Shown here: positions 10,881 through 23,034 of the stretch, in pieces | Position numbering within the stretch: position 1 is the first letter of the stretch | How the letters are laid out: each line of letters begins with the position of its first letter | NCBI GenBank assembly: GCA_038503075.1 | Contig: JBCAML010000011.1 | Coordinates: 1,054,001 to 1,118,000, forward strand | Direction: 5' to 3' | DNA from: Gyromitra esculenta | Taxonomy: Eukaryota; Ascomycota; Pezizomycetes; Pezizales; Discinaceae | DNA: 64,000 bases | Made by a program: the position numbers and the translations under genes | Notes under the pieces: model-generated | What the model was told of the DNA's origin: nothing | What the model saw: the letters and a program-made list of their open reading frames with translations, nothing else | The model's database searches: none

Positions 10881-13034
10881 TATAGTAGAAGTATAGGCTA
10901 GAGCATCAGTATTTTTAAACTCAGGCTAGTTAGTCGTTTATATCGTGTATATTTCATAGCTGAAAAGCCTTCACGGTGAGTACAGCCACGCGGCTGGGCA
11001 CATTACTACTTGTTATCGGTTATATGAATCAGAAAACAGGGAAGTATGGCTTTGTATGCTATAGAAATGGCTTCGTATAACATGTAGCCTGAGAATGGTG
11101 TTGTGGCATAGTTATGGTCGCGTCCCATGTTTTCTAGTTCATATGACCGGAAACGAGTACATGCAAGTTCTAAAATAATTACGAATGAATCTGCAGCCCA
11201 TTACTATAGATAGGGATCCTTGGAGTAATCCTTGGTACTGCTTGAACACCACCTCTCCTATTGAAAATAATAATATTTCACTATGGCTGCGTTTCTCAAA
11301 CGGCTATTACCTGACTCATAGCTAGAATACAGTACTCTGCTACATATAAGCCCTATTTATCACACAAGATGTAGGGTTTCGACCTCATATTATAGCTTCT
11401 CTGGGATGAACTGCTCTTGAAATCCTTAACTTTTGTTCCTAACACTGTCGCGAGCCCGTCCGAGGGATGTCCTTAGCGGAGTTCTCTGACTTATAAGCGG
11501 GAGGCTCGGCCTATATGATTGTATGTCGTTCACGGTTATGGGATATTGTGCAAGCTATGGTTTTCACTGAGGGATTTTGCTATGGGATGGAAGGCCCTGC
11601 TAACAGGTCCAAGGACGAGGACGGCGAATCTTAGTGCGCTGGGAGATATGAGGGCATCATAGACATTTGTGGCGTGAGAGTTGTTGATCCAGCTTGCTTG
11701 TGAAGACTGAGAATCGTGGATGAGGGCGAAATCGGGAATGAGAGTCTCAAGCCTCACTGATAGCTGCCCAATAAATAATCTTTACTAAACCTTCATTAGT
11801 GATCATATTATATGCTCGAACATAACCTCCCATTGCTGAATTGAGCCCAAACCTTGTTCTGTTCAGACACGGTCTAGAGCACTCGTAGTAAATTTGTGAT
11901 TGGTGGTTTGAATCAGGTGGGAAAAGCTGCGTCTAGTACTCGGATACCACATGAAGAACCTGAAGATGCATGTTTTAGGTCGGGGTTCCTAGTTGGCTGG
12001 GTCTAGCTATATCAACTTATTGATTGGTAAACCTAATACCCTTGTTTTCAGGTTCTTCATTATGTATCCGAGTAACTCTCAATTACCTACTTAACGCGGG
12101 ATGCTATGCGCTGCGCGAAAGCATCTCAGACGCGTAGATTTGGGTGCTGTCCCACATGTATTTATCCCCTCGGCCCAGTAGCTTTTCGACAACAGGAATG
12201 CTCTGGGGATAACGGACCCAGCTCTGCTCTCGAGTACCAGTAAGTGAATGATGCAGAGCCATCTGAAATCCGACCGGATGGTCTGACGGTAAGAATTCTC
12301 GTATAGTCCGAACGCTTGACTCGCATTAGGAACTAGGGCTCGTCAGAGGAAGTTTTTAGCAAAAGAAATTCTGGAGAGGTACGTACGGGACGTTTCCCAA
12401 CATCATCACAATTCACAAATTAATGATCAAAGAGTACATACATGTAGGCTGATTCCAGGCAGGTAGAGGAAGTAGCCGTTATCATCACCAATCTCTAAAT
12501 CCATCAACCAGCCAATGTCAGTGTAGCGATATCCCCATTTAGACCACGCCTCGAGCACGGTTCATGCAGGCAAACGAGAACAGCCGGAATCACCAAGCAG
12601 CGTTTGTTGCGATGACCTCACCAATCGCTCTCCCGACAACCCACTTTCCCTTGTTGGGCCTCGTTCACTGTAGCGCGACATACAGCACCCGCTGGAGAGA
12701 AATTCTTTTTGAAGAGAGCCTAACGTGAAGGCGTCGGGACTCTGCCATACATAACTGCGCCCTGGACTCAATTGACCAATTGATCGTCTCTCTCTTTTCA
12801 GGGTGAGCTCCGGGAGGGAATCGAATCGCTAAAGAGAGGCACCGTCCAGGCCTTTGACAGACAGCCACGCATAGTCGACATTCTTCGCTGCAGACCAGTC
12901 CCCGCATTCTATGAGCAACCGGGAAGGTATTTGTATGGAGACAGACCCCGGAAAACATCCATTTCCGTTCATTAACCACTATCCACTTTCTTCAATAACA
13001 CTCTACAACTCATTACCACTCGCTGTTATCTTCA
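10881..13034. other. Intergenic region carrying one MITE candidate
   Basis: No gene recognised between the BTB-family gene and COQ1. It contains the inverted-repeat element at 11939-12072. The last 300-400 nt before COQ1 become C/T-rich, consistent with promoter and leader. Confidence 0.5.
11939..12072. mobile_element. MITE candidate, 134 bp, 26-bp terminal inverted repeats, TA flanks
   Basis: The left end CTCGGATACCACATGAAGAA (continuing CCTGAA) matches the reverse complement of the right end at 23 of 26 positions. TA immediately flanks both ends (11937-11938 and 12073-12074), as expected for a Tc1/mariner/pogo-type target duplication. No coding capacity inside. Confidence 0.65.
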
Positions 13035-14493
13035 ATGGCCTTTTTAAGGATGTCTCGCTCAATTTTGGTCCGAGCACCTCGTGGATTCATGGCTGAGCCT
13101 CTGCCCCGCTTCCCCCACCTCATCAAGCCCTCTCTGCTCGGAGCGAGACATAATTCAGCACCAGCAGCAGCAACGGCCACCGTTACTTCACATTCTTTCG
13201 AGCAAGATCACCACCATCACCACCACCACCACCCCATCCCTATCCCCGTGCAGCTATTGGAAACCACTGCTAAGGCTCCTGTTCATGGTAAGGTCAACCC
13301 GGAGGATGTCGTGGCCCCGGAACTTAGCCACCTTAAACAACAGATTCAATTCCTCTGCTCAACCAACCTCCCGGGACTAGATCTCACGTCCAAGTATTAT
13401 CTCGGGGCTAATGGCAAGCTATTTCGTCCGATGGTCATCTTTCTCATGTCACGAGCAACCGCTGTGGCCCCTAAAAAAGATGGATGGAAAGTAGTGAGTT
13501 CGGCTCTGGAACGGACTTTCAACAACCCGGTAGCTCCTCCGGAGATTTTCAAAGACTTTAATCCTGATTTCAGTATCCTCTCGTCCAAAGTTATGCCTGT
13601 TGATATCCTTGGGGGCCCAGACCAAATTGTTCAAGTGCTTGGAGCCCAGCGACGCCTGGCCGAGATTGTCGAGCTGATCCATACCGCCACGCTTCTTCAT
13701 GACGATGTAATTGACCACGCTGAAACCAGGCGCGGAAAACCATCTGCAAACGTTTTTAGTGGGAATAAACTCTCCATCCTCGCTGGTGACTATATGCTGG
13801 GGCGAGCATCAGTCTATTTGGCTCGTCTCCGTAATCCAGAAGTTATCGAACTGTTGGCCGAGGTCATTGCAGAGTTGGTTAAAGGAGAATTATTTCAACT
13901 TCAAAATACCAGCGCTGATTATCACTCATCCGAATATCTTGAACAGTCACTCAACTACTATCTCGAAAAGACATATCTAAAATCGGCTTCTCTTATTTCC
14001 AAGTCCTGCCGTGCCGCAGCTGTATTAGGTGGTGCTACCAACGAGGTTGCTGAGGCAGCATACGTCTACGGAAAACATTTGGGCTTGGCGTTCCAATTGG
14101 TTGATGATATCCTCGATTATACGAGCTCCAGTGAAGAGATCGGGAAACCGGCAAGTGCAGACTTGGAATTGGGACTGGCAACCGCCCCAGTATTTTATGC
14201 GTGGGAGGAGTACCCGGAACTTGGACCCATGATTGCTAGGCAGTTTGCTGAGCCAGGGGATGCTGCTAAGGTATACCGATATAACCTAACCGTTCCATCA
14301 GCAATGGCTAATTTTATCCCCTCTTGTTTAGGCTCGTCCTTTGGTTTACCAAAGCCAAGGAATCCAGAAGACCAGAGCCCTCGCCCAGTCTTACTGCGAT
14401 ATTGCCCGCCAAGCTATCGCTTTCTTCCCCGACACCGAAGCTAAAGCTGGTCTTGAAGAAGTCCTCAATAAGGTCTTGACCCGCAAGCGGTAG
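13035..14493 (+). CDS. COQ1: Mitochondrial polyprenyl diphosphate synthase (Coq1)
   Basis: Makes the long isoprenoid side chain of ubiquinone from isopentenyl and allylic diphosphates at the mitochondrial inner membrane. Exon 1 is 13035-14270 and exon 2 14332-14493, joined by a 61-nt intron in phase 0. The basic, Arg-rich N-terminus (MAFLRMSRSILVRAPRGF) is a typical mitochondrial presequence. Both aspartate-rich motifs are present: LLHDDVIDHAETRRGK (first DDxxD) and FQLVDDILDYTSS (second DDxxD). GKLFRPMVIF, KTYLKSASLI and LAGDYMLGRAS are further family blocks. Exon 2 supplies the conserved C-terminus with SQGIQKTRALAQSYC and AIAFFPDTEAKAGLEEV. An unusual eight-His run follows the presequence. 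Length of about 465 residues is normal for the family. Confidence 0.95.
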
Positions 14494-15365
14494 ACGAAAA
14501 TGGAAATAAGGAGAAAGTCACTAGTTTGTCAATTACTGATTTGCCGGATGTGAAGACGTCGCGGAAGTATTAACGAGTTATGCCCATATGGGGAAATTAC
14601 GATCGTCTTTTAATTTGTAGATAAATTCTCTTGTCTCTCTTTCTAAATTCCCTTTATTTCTCGGGCTTATATTCAGGTTTGGAATTGGGTTATTTGGTGT
14701 GCATTTGTGTCTACTGTATATAAATTCCTCTGTATATCCCTTTTTTCAGTTATCTTGTTTTTGGCCTTTTCTCTTCTATTCTTGAGAGGGTTTATCATTC
14801 CTGGGATTCCTTTATGGGGTTATTTTTTTGGGGGGTCTTTTGATTTGAATTCTCTTGCTCCTTGAGTTCATTCATATTTCGTATAACTGCAAGGTTGATC
14901 ATCCCCTTCTCGATTTTATGCTCGTATACATCTCGGGGTTCGTTTTTAGCCAAAAGCTCAGAGTTTCATTCACCTTTTTTTCAATTTGCTTTAGATTTCT
15001 TTTATTGATTTTATAGATAAATTTCCTCCCCCCTAACATATTTGAATGGGTTACATTTCACTCCGTTTATTCTTCGGTTCATAAATTATGGCTTTGGGCT
15101 GTCCTGGAGGTACCATTTATTGGAAGCCTCTAACGATATAATTGGTGAACCTAGCTTCTTGTAAGATCTGAATCTTACTTTTCTTAAGCTTACATTCTCA
15201 GGCATATTGATTTTGAGGCTTCGAACTCCAGCCTATAATTGCGGAGCCGAAAATTAAACTTTTTCGACACCCGCAGCATCCATCCATAACACATCGGAGA
15301 CAGTGTGTTTGGTGCCCATTCTTGTGACTCGGGTTTTTTCTATACTAACTAAACCCCCAACAAAA
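14494..15365. other. Intergenic region
   Basis: T-rich COQ1 3' UTR and HOP2 promoter. No gene, RNA or repeat recognised. Confidence 0.5.
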
Positions 15366-16848
15366 ATGCCTCCAAAGAAAGAAAAGAAAGAACAGGTTAC
15401 TGGCGATCAAGGTGGGCCGCTGTATGCCTAATCTTCAAGCTTACGAATGTTGACTTAAAAGCCAACGACCTCATCATCGATTACCTTCGCCAACAGAATC
15501 GCCCATATTCGGCAATAGGTAAGCTGATATTAACCATACACAGATCATTCGAGCTTACACTGCTGACTGAAGCTTATAAAGATATCAGTGCCAATCTTCA
15601 TAATGCTGTTACTAAAAGTCAGTATCAACGTGATTGGGAAAGATGGATTATGTGTACTGAAAAAAAGGATAGCAAATGCTGCAAAATTATTAAAGGAGCT
15701 ACATGAGAAAGGGGAAATTGAAGGAAGGTGTTCAGGAAAGCACGTTGTGTATCATGCTATTCAGGTACTCCTTATCGGTGACTATATCTGGAGCCCATGA
15801 CGGCCTAATCATGACCAACATGGAGAAAGTAGGACCCGAAAGATTCCGCGAGTCTGGAAGACCTGAAAGTCATGGACTTGGAGATCGAAGGTACGTCCGG
15901 CCCTGCCCTCTGCCTTCTCATCAGGTGGTAGTTAGTTAATACATTTCTTGAACACTCTAGGCACTAAGACTAAGATTTCCGTGATGAAAGCTGAGCTCAA
16001 GGAACTCCAATCCGCCCTCCACACTCTTAAAGCAGTTCCCACTACTGCCTCCCTCCACGAGACCGTCGCCGCACTCGAAACCGAAATTCGAGAGCTTAAG
16101 ACTGTTCTAGTGCCTATTCGTGTGAGCCCTATCAAGCCGGTTTCTAACGCAGAGAAAGCCGCCGTGGACGTCGAACACGAGAAGCTTGAGAGACTGCTGA
16201 GAGTGAGGAGGAAACAATTCAAAGAGTTTTGGGGCACCATCTGTGATGGTTGCGGGGATGTGAACCCTAGTGACCTTTGGGTAAGTCAAGTTATGATCAC
16301 ATTCCCTCTTCTCCTACTCCTTCTCCTCTTCCACTATTTTTCTAGTTAATGCCGCTCTCCTGGATGTTTCCCCCGTCCTATCAGCGTTTTCGTTTTGCTT
16401 CTAATTACTACACACTCCGCCTCTCTAGTTGATACCTATCGGCGTTATTTTTTTTATTTTTTTATTTTTTTTCAAGCATGTCGAAAGCCGCCGTGTCGAT
16501 CATGAGCAGCTGGTTTGTTGCGTGAATCATTGGTCTGGATAGGATGGTGTCTCTTTTGTCGAAATGTGGGGACGGGAACGGATGTTTGTTCCAGCCTCGT
16601 GTGATTTCTTTTTGCGGAGCTTGGTCGCCCGATATCCGCTTACTTGAACGCTATCATGTTTCGGTACTCAATCGGGGATGTTCCGTCTGTATTTGGTTCA
16701 ACGTATTTTCTTGTCGCATGTTTGCATTGACTTCGCAGTTCCTCTTGGAACAGAAAAGTACCTGCACCACATGCACATGCACACACACACGCTAACCCTG
16801 GGATATTACCAAAAAAAGGAACGCTTAGGTTTGGAGGAAGATCTTTGA
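15366..16848 (+). CDS. HOP2: Hop2/TBPIP homologous-pairing protein
   Basis: With Mnd1, stimulates Dmc1/Rad51 strand invasion in meiosis. Reconstructed exons: 15366-15411, 15462-15518, 15582-15617, 15673-15764, 15833-15890, 15961-16280 and 16819-16848, in phase throughout, giving 212 residues. The N-terminal winged helix reads ANDLIIDYLRQQNRPYSA, DISANLHNAVTKTNAAKLLK, then HEKGEIEGRCSGKHVVYHAIQ. The coiled-coil block has DSASLEDLKVMDLEIEGTKT and MKAELKELQSALHTLKAV. The C-terminal block ends GDVNPSDLW. The final exon (ERLGLEEDL then stop) matches the usual Hop2 C-terminal style but requires a 538-nt intron. The alternative is read-through of that intron to a stop at 16349, giving an unlikely Leu-rich tail. 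The first five exons are 36-92 nt, so automatic gene callers could miss this gene. Confidence 0.87.
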
Positions 16849-19650
16849 GGTTTGGGGCTTGACTTGGGAAACGTTACCCACGAACGCCATGAGGAGGCAA
16901 AGTGGAGTGATTGGTGCTTGGTGAACGACAGACTGATTTGGTTCACATCAGAACATGATCTGTAATATTATTTCTTCTGCTCTAGATACCCTGCGATAAT
17001 CCATCTCACGGTGTTTCTTCTAAGCTACAGCAAGGCGGAAAATAGCATCAATTTTTTTGAGACTCGAACCGATGGCAGCCGACGGGATAGGCAGCTCATG
17101 AAAGTATATAGGGAAACGTGGGGGTCGCCATTCTTGGGAAGCGAAATAGAGCTACCTTTTGATGAAACATCTCGAGCTTCAGTTTCGTCTTCACATGGGA
17201 GTTTCTAGTCAGCTGAGCGCGATTCTAAAGGCGTACCCCGCGATGCTGCAGCAAGCAATGGGTTCCAACGAAAAATACACTTCTAAGAGTTGAAAAGGTT
17301 CGGATGACATGGAAATCCAAGATTTTTTACAGCCTGAGACAGATACGTGTAGATATTGTAGATATTGTGACGGGATTTAGTTGGTAGGTGGATTTCACCT
17401 TTCCTAAATGCTCTAGCCTTTACTCATAGGTTGAAGAGGCTCTGACGTAGTGTCTAGAAACTATGTATCTAATGGAAATCAGCCTACCCTTCTTATTAAC
17501 ACACAGATCTCGGAAACATCCATGCAGGCCCATATTCTAGTAGGCGCGGCAACCAGCGTCTTTGTCTTATTACTCTGCTCAGACGATTATTATTGAATCT
17601 GCAATAACCTGCAAGCACCTCCGGGTGCCTACCGGTGTTCCTCATTGGGCTCTCATCTCATCAATTATCGCCAGCAAACGCCAAATGGAGACTTTCCGAA
17701 TCTTACAAACCCTCGATACCCGAGGCTGGGGATGTCGCAAATTATATATGGTGTAACTACGTTGTTCTAATACGAACTTGGAAGAAAGAGCGCGCTAATC
17801 TATGACGCGTATATGTCATGAATCACGAAGCTGATGCTTAATGCTAACTAATTGGAGTTGCTACTGCTTCCCCTACATATGATATCTGGGTGGTATCATC
17901 TGCTTCTCCCATCGGTGAAGGAGGGACCGATCCGGATTGATGGTGGTCATCCTGGACATTCTTGCGCTGCAGTCTCGGGGGTCATCTGCGATGCTTCTGC
18001 ATATGCGATCAAAAATAAATTATTTACCAGTAAATGGAAAACAGAAAAACAAAACAAAACAAAAGTAAGCTGCAGCTGTTTGAAGTTCAGACGAAAACAA
18101 ATACGGTCATTGCCCACAACCCCAGCCTTATATCACAGATTATCTGGAGATTCTGGCCGGATTTTCACCATCTCCGCAGTGAGAGGTCATGTGCTTGTAG
18201 GGTAGCTTGACAGCACCCTCCGATATTCTCCCCCACCTTGTTTCTCCGTTCAGGCGCAATTTGGAGTGGTAGTGGCTGAGAGCCTGTTCAGACCACGTCT
18301 GGCGTTTATGTAGTGTCCCTAAGGCTGCAGTAATAAAAGGCCATTTTATGACACTATCAGTCCAAACAAGAGAACTTCTAGAGAAACGTTGAAATTCGCA
18401 AGATTTTCCTTGCCGAGTATCCTTCCAAGGCTACATTTCCTATTCGAAGACCGTCCCATCGGGCCCTTCGTTGCAGTGTCAGCAGACGGGTTGGCCATCT
18501 AGGATTCTCGGTAGTTTCCTTCTTCGACGTTGGCCCGCTGTCAATATATCTCTCTTCCCTGGCATAGTCGCATAGCTGGTAGCAAATGTACAGGCCATCC
18601 ACTGTCTCGCTTGACTGCTGGGAATGTATTGCCTTCTGACTACCTACGTATGCACGCAGACAGGGAGACCTCTCTACCAAACCACTGCCGTAAAGAAGAA
18701 GAATTCTCTCAGCGCCTTGCACGGGCCAGTGATCCAACGGCCTGGTATCACTAGTGCACCTAACCCACCCCCCATGTGTAAACCGCTACACGAGTACTCT
18801 ATATCGTCAGTGGACTGGTCATCCGTTAAAACCCATCTCGCGACCCTCGTCCAGCAGGAGGGCCTGTATCTACCCCTCCGTCTCCGAGTCCGTCTTTCTC
18901 TTTTGCTATCCCGTCCATACGCCCAGACAATCGATCCTCGCTACCGCCCTTCCCCCCCGTCGATAATCTCATTTGTGTGAGCTTGTGTTTCAACGGTATC
19001 TTCGGCGAAACAAACAATCTGCAGTTGTTGATCAAGTTGTGGAGCCTGGTGGATAGGGGAAGGAAAGAAAGAAAGAAAGGAGAAAGAAGAGAAAAAGAAC
19101 TAGAGAGATTTAAATTCCTGATTCCATATTGCGACTCGGCTCCCTTGGCCATACTAGATCGGTGGTTGTCTAGCGTGTTCCCACCCCTCATCGGATTTCC
19201 CTCAACCGTCACGGAGACCGGACGCAGTCCCTGACCCCGCCAACCTCACTGGACCCTACTCACAACGATACAATTGGTCAACCAGATTGTTTGTCTGACT
19301 GGCTGGTCGATTGATTGATCTCGTTCCTGAGGAGCCTCTCCCCATCGCTTCTCAATTTTTTTCTTCACTACTACAGGTTTCCAATTCTCCCATTTCTACC
19401 GCTTCTTCATCCCGCTGCTGTGACCTCTCGGAGTCCGAGACGAACAGGCACTTTCAACACCGCACCAAGAAGCAGAGCAAGACACAGAAAGAAGTGAGCA
19501 GAAACTTAAAGCTTCCAATTCCCAGCCAACCAAAAAACTTCAACTCGAAATAGTATATTACTGGACAGACGGACTTCGTGGAGACTGTTACGATAAGGTC
19601 GTGCTATCTTCTCTAGCACACCCGACAGCGCCAGATCTGCCCAAATTCAA
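16849..19650. other. Intergenic region and long probable 5' leader of the CCCH gene
   Basis: No convincing gene on either strand; short frames lack coding character. The last few hundred bases before 19651 are C/T-rich with short A-rich tracts, consistent with a promoter and a long untranslated leader. Confidence 0.5.
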
Positions 19651-21773
19651 ATGGCTGCCACTACTCCCTTTCCTCCCCCCAACGATCAGCAGCCACTTCT
19701 TCAGCAAAACAATCTTCCTCCGCCTATTCCTCCTCCCAATAGCCAACAACCACCGTCCCATCCCATGAACACCCCCCCAGAGCAGCAGCAGCCCAGCATG
19801 TACTCTAACAGCAGCAGCAACAACGCTTCTGGTGTCAATTCGCAGCAGCACTCTCGTCCAGGAAGCGGACGAAGAAGTGTCTCTTCTTCCCAGCCTCTTT
19901 CTGGTCAGCTACCGCCAGTTCCCAATGGAAACGCTGCTGCAGGTCCAACACCTGTTCCGCTTCAACACCAACAGCCGCACGGGCAACCGCCTGGCATCCC
20001 GGTAGGGCCCAACATGCCGCCCTTCGATGCTTCTAGGAGCCCCCCAAGCAACAAAAGTGAGTTCGTTGAGAGAATAAAGTCTTCCAAGTTCTATTTTTCT
20101 AAAAAAAAAAATTTGATCACCGCTAATCGCAGAGCCGCAGATTTGAACCACGTGCCCTGCAAATTCTACAGGCAAGGTGCCTGCCAGGCCGGCAAGGCGT
20201 GCCCTTTTTCTCATAACCTAGACGCTGCCACGGACAGTGCGCCTTGTAAATATTTCTCAAAAGTAGGTAGATGGGAATTATGAAGTCTCTTACACGGTGG
20301 AAAGAAATATGCTAACCGCATTACCACTACCATTAGGGGAACTGCAAATTCGGCATTAAGTGCGCTCTTGCCCACGTCCTCCCTGATGGACGGAAGATCA
20401 ACCGACCTAGCTACAACAATGGTGGCCATGGCCAAATTCAGTTCAGTCGCATGGACACTAGCCACACCAACCATAGATCTGCTCTCCACAACTCGCTTTT
20501 GCAGGCAAACATGCTACCCCATCACGCCCCGAACCACTCTTTTAACGGACAAGATGACTTCAATGGCCTTCCTAGCCATCAATCTAACAATGGGGATAAT
20601 GTGTCAAGCTCACTCCCGGGTGACTCGCAACTTAGCCCCGATAACCTACCAATTTCTACTTCTCAGAGGACCTTAGGTCCATTAGATGCAACCCTTCCGG
20701 CTTCTTTCGATCGTCACGATTTTTCCCTATTTGCTAGGACGGGACCTTATGCATCCTCTGTACCTAGCAAGTTTGGTATGGAATCGCCACCGCCATCGTT
20801 GCCCAATGGGCGTGCCGGGGTTTTACAGTCTCTCTATCAATCTGCTTTCGGTGAAGAAGAAAATGGTAGCTTGAGCGGTGGTCTTTCACGCTCTCCTCGG
20901 GTGAATGAAGATTCGCTGGGCCATAGAATGATGCATTCGTCTATTTCGAGCAGGCGCCCCAAGCTTCTGTCATCTAGTTATGCTAGAGCAGAGAACATGG
21001 AGCGAATACTCGGCGACCGGCTGCACAAGGATTCGAGCTTGGATGGAGACTTTGCTTTTGAGGAGGACTTCGTTCCTAGTAGTCTTAATGAGCTTCTCAC
21101 GCCAGCTGAGAGGAGCAGGAGATTATCTAGAACAGACGAAGAGGGTGTATCTAATTTCCGCCACAGTCTTACTGCACCTGGAACCCCTGCGGATCCTGGT
21201 GTCATTGGCTCTCCTCCAGTTGGCTCGCCAGGCGCTGCGGGTGGCTGGGGACCGATCGTTATGAGGACAAAACGTGACGAAGACTACGCACCAACTTCTA
21301 GTGTTGGCCACGTGGGATCGCCACTCAGGAATTCTTACCACCACGGTGATTCAAGCCCAACCTTTCGCCCCCTCGGCCGACCAGCTTCTGGTGAAATTTC
21401 TCCTTTCCCCGGGTCACCTACTCGAGCGAATTCTGGTATCTCTGTTCTTACCCAAACCTTGCAACGTGCTCGACTTTCAACTTCTAGAAGTGAACCCTAT
21501 GGCTCTGGAGATTTCCCTACTGTCTCGAAAGCCCTCGGCCCCAATGGAAAGCAGATGGAGAGGGCTGCTTCATCATCTTATTCGAGCAATGGAAAGGTGG
21601 CTATGTCGATCGATGAGGAGCCAGAGACTCAATTCCCGATGGAGGATGAGGAGGAAGCTCCAGGCCGTCCGATAATAGGGTTCGGAACCAGCATCAGTAG
21701 TACCGGGCGTGGGTCTGGGTTAGGACTAGATGTTAGCCAGCAGCAGTGGGAAGGGTTTGGGCCCCGCCGTTAA
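19651..21773 (+). CDS. Tandem CCCH zinc-finger protein (656 aa)
   Basis: Probable RNA-binding regulator. Exons 19651-20056, 20135-20262 and 20337-21773 are in phase. Residues 1-135 are Pro/Gln/Ser-rich and disordered. Two CCCH fingers follow with spacing C-X7-C-X5-C-X3-H: PCKFYRQGACQAGKACPFSH and, across intron 2, PCKYFSKGNCKFGIKCALAH. The remaining 400+ residues are low-complexity, with SP/TP and basic motifs (AERSRRLSRTDEEG, ISSRRPKLLSSSYARAENME) and an acidic stretch EETQFPMEDEEEA-like near the C-terminus. The arrangement matches the fungal Lee1/Cps3-like CCCH family. Intron 1 (78 nt) is a multiple of three with no stop, so its retention would insert 26 Lys/Phe-rich residues before the first finger. 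Targets unknown. Confidence 0.88.
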
Positions 21774-23034
21774 ACTACTAAATCTTAGATACCACATGGC
21801 GGTCAGCTTTGCACCATTTTTCACACGAAATCCATGTATCTGACCGAGGGATATGGAATCATCTCATTTCTTTCTTTTTTTTTTTGTAAGGGTCTGTTGA
21901 GCGGAATTGAAAAAAATTCCAGGGCAGGGAAAAAAAATGGGGGATCTAAAATTTCTGGTTGGCGGAGTTATCTGATTGTTTTTGTATGAGTTTCTCTCTC
22001 GCCTGTTAATTTTCTCTCATCTGTTGCTCGTTACCCTTTTACCCGCCACTTTATGAAATGCGAAATGCTTCCTCTCTATTCGTTAAAATTACTTGATTAC
22101 GTATTGGAGGTTCTCTTTCTATAACTTCCCTATCTTCATATATGTCAGCCTTTCCTGCATGATCTATTGTTTTCCGTTTCAGTTCCGTCAGCGAGAAACG
22201 GCTAGAAACTTGTCTATGATAACGATAATTATTTTCTTTTCGAAGATTTTGCTTTTCGAAGGACACGTTTTTCGCAGCACGGGGTAGAATGCTTTCACTC
22301 AGTGATCTTATACACGCAACGCTTTTCCCTATCACTTACGCAACATTTGTCTGTTATAGATCTGGATTTTCGTTCTTTTATCATTTTCTGTTTATACTGC
22401 ATGCGTGCGTAACAAAATTTCATAAAATTTCATCGATATAGCCATTTATCCAGTGTATTTCTGGATTCCAGTTTGGTATTCGCGAGGGCTATTCTAATGT
22501 CGGAAGACTACATATCGATTCACTATCAGTTTTCCTGTAACACAAGCCCTATTTATTTGTTTACTGTTTTCTCTTAAAAAATTTATTCTGCTCCATGGTC
22601 TTCTCTTAGTGTTTCTTTATTCACGAGGCAATATTCTTAGTTTCTCCGATGCGTTTCTAAAGTAGTTCTCCAGGAGCAAAATATATCCTATTACGTCTGC
22701 AGTAGTTATAGTCGGAAAGAAAAGAGAAAAAACCCCAAATCCCAAATCCCAAACCAATCTAAACTTCCTTCAAATTAAAGACTGCACACGTGTTACAGAC
22801 CTTGGCCATAAATATAAGCACAAGAGGGAACTAAATTTCCGTTGATAAAACGAGTGATAAATCATGACGTTATAGTTCTATAATTGTACGAAACGAAACC
22901 TGAAAGCTCCGAAAGGAGAAAGCGCAAGATATTCTTCTGCCAATGCCGGAGTGGACAATACTTGGGTTAAAGGTTTGCGGCTACATACACTGCCGTTTTA
23001 CCAATCCTCACACACCCATCTATCTAAGTTCAGT
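21774..23034. other. Convergent intergenic region
   Basis: Lies between the 3' ends of the CCCH gene (+) and the methyltransferase (-). T-rich 3' UTR sequence on the left; no gene or clear repeat seen. Confidence 0.5.

Noticed and set aside
18826..19234. 128-aa reverse frame upstream of the CCCH gene
   Set aside because: Composition follows the C/T-rich leader of the forward gene; no family resemblance.
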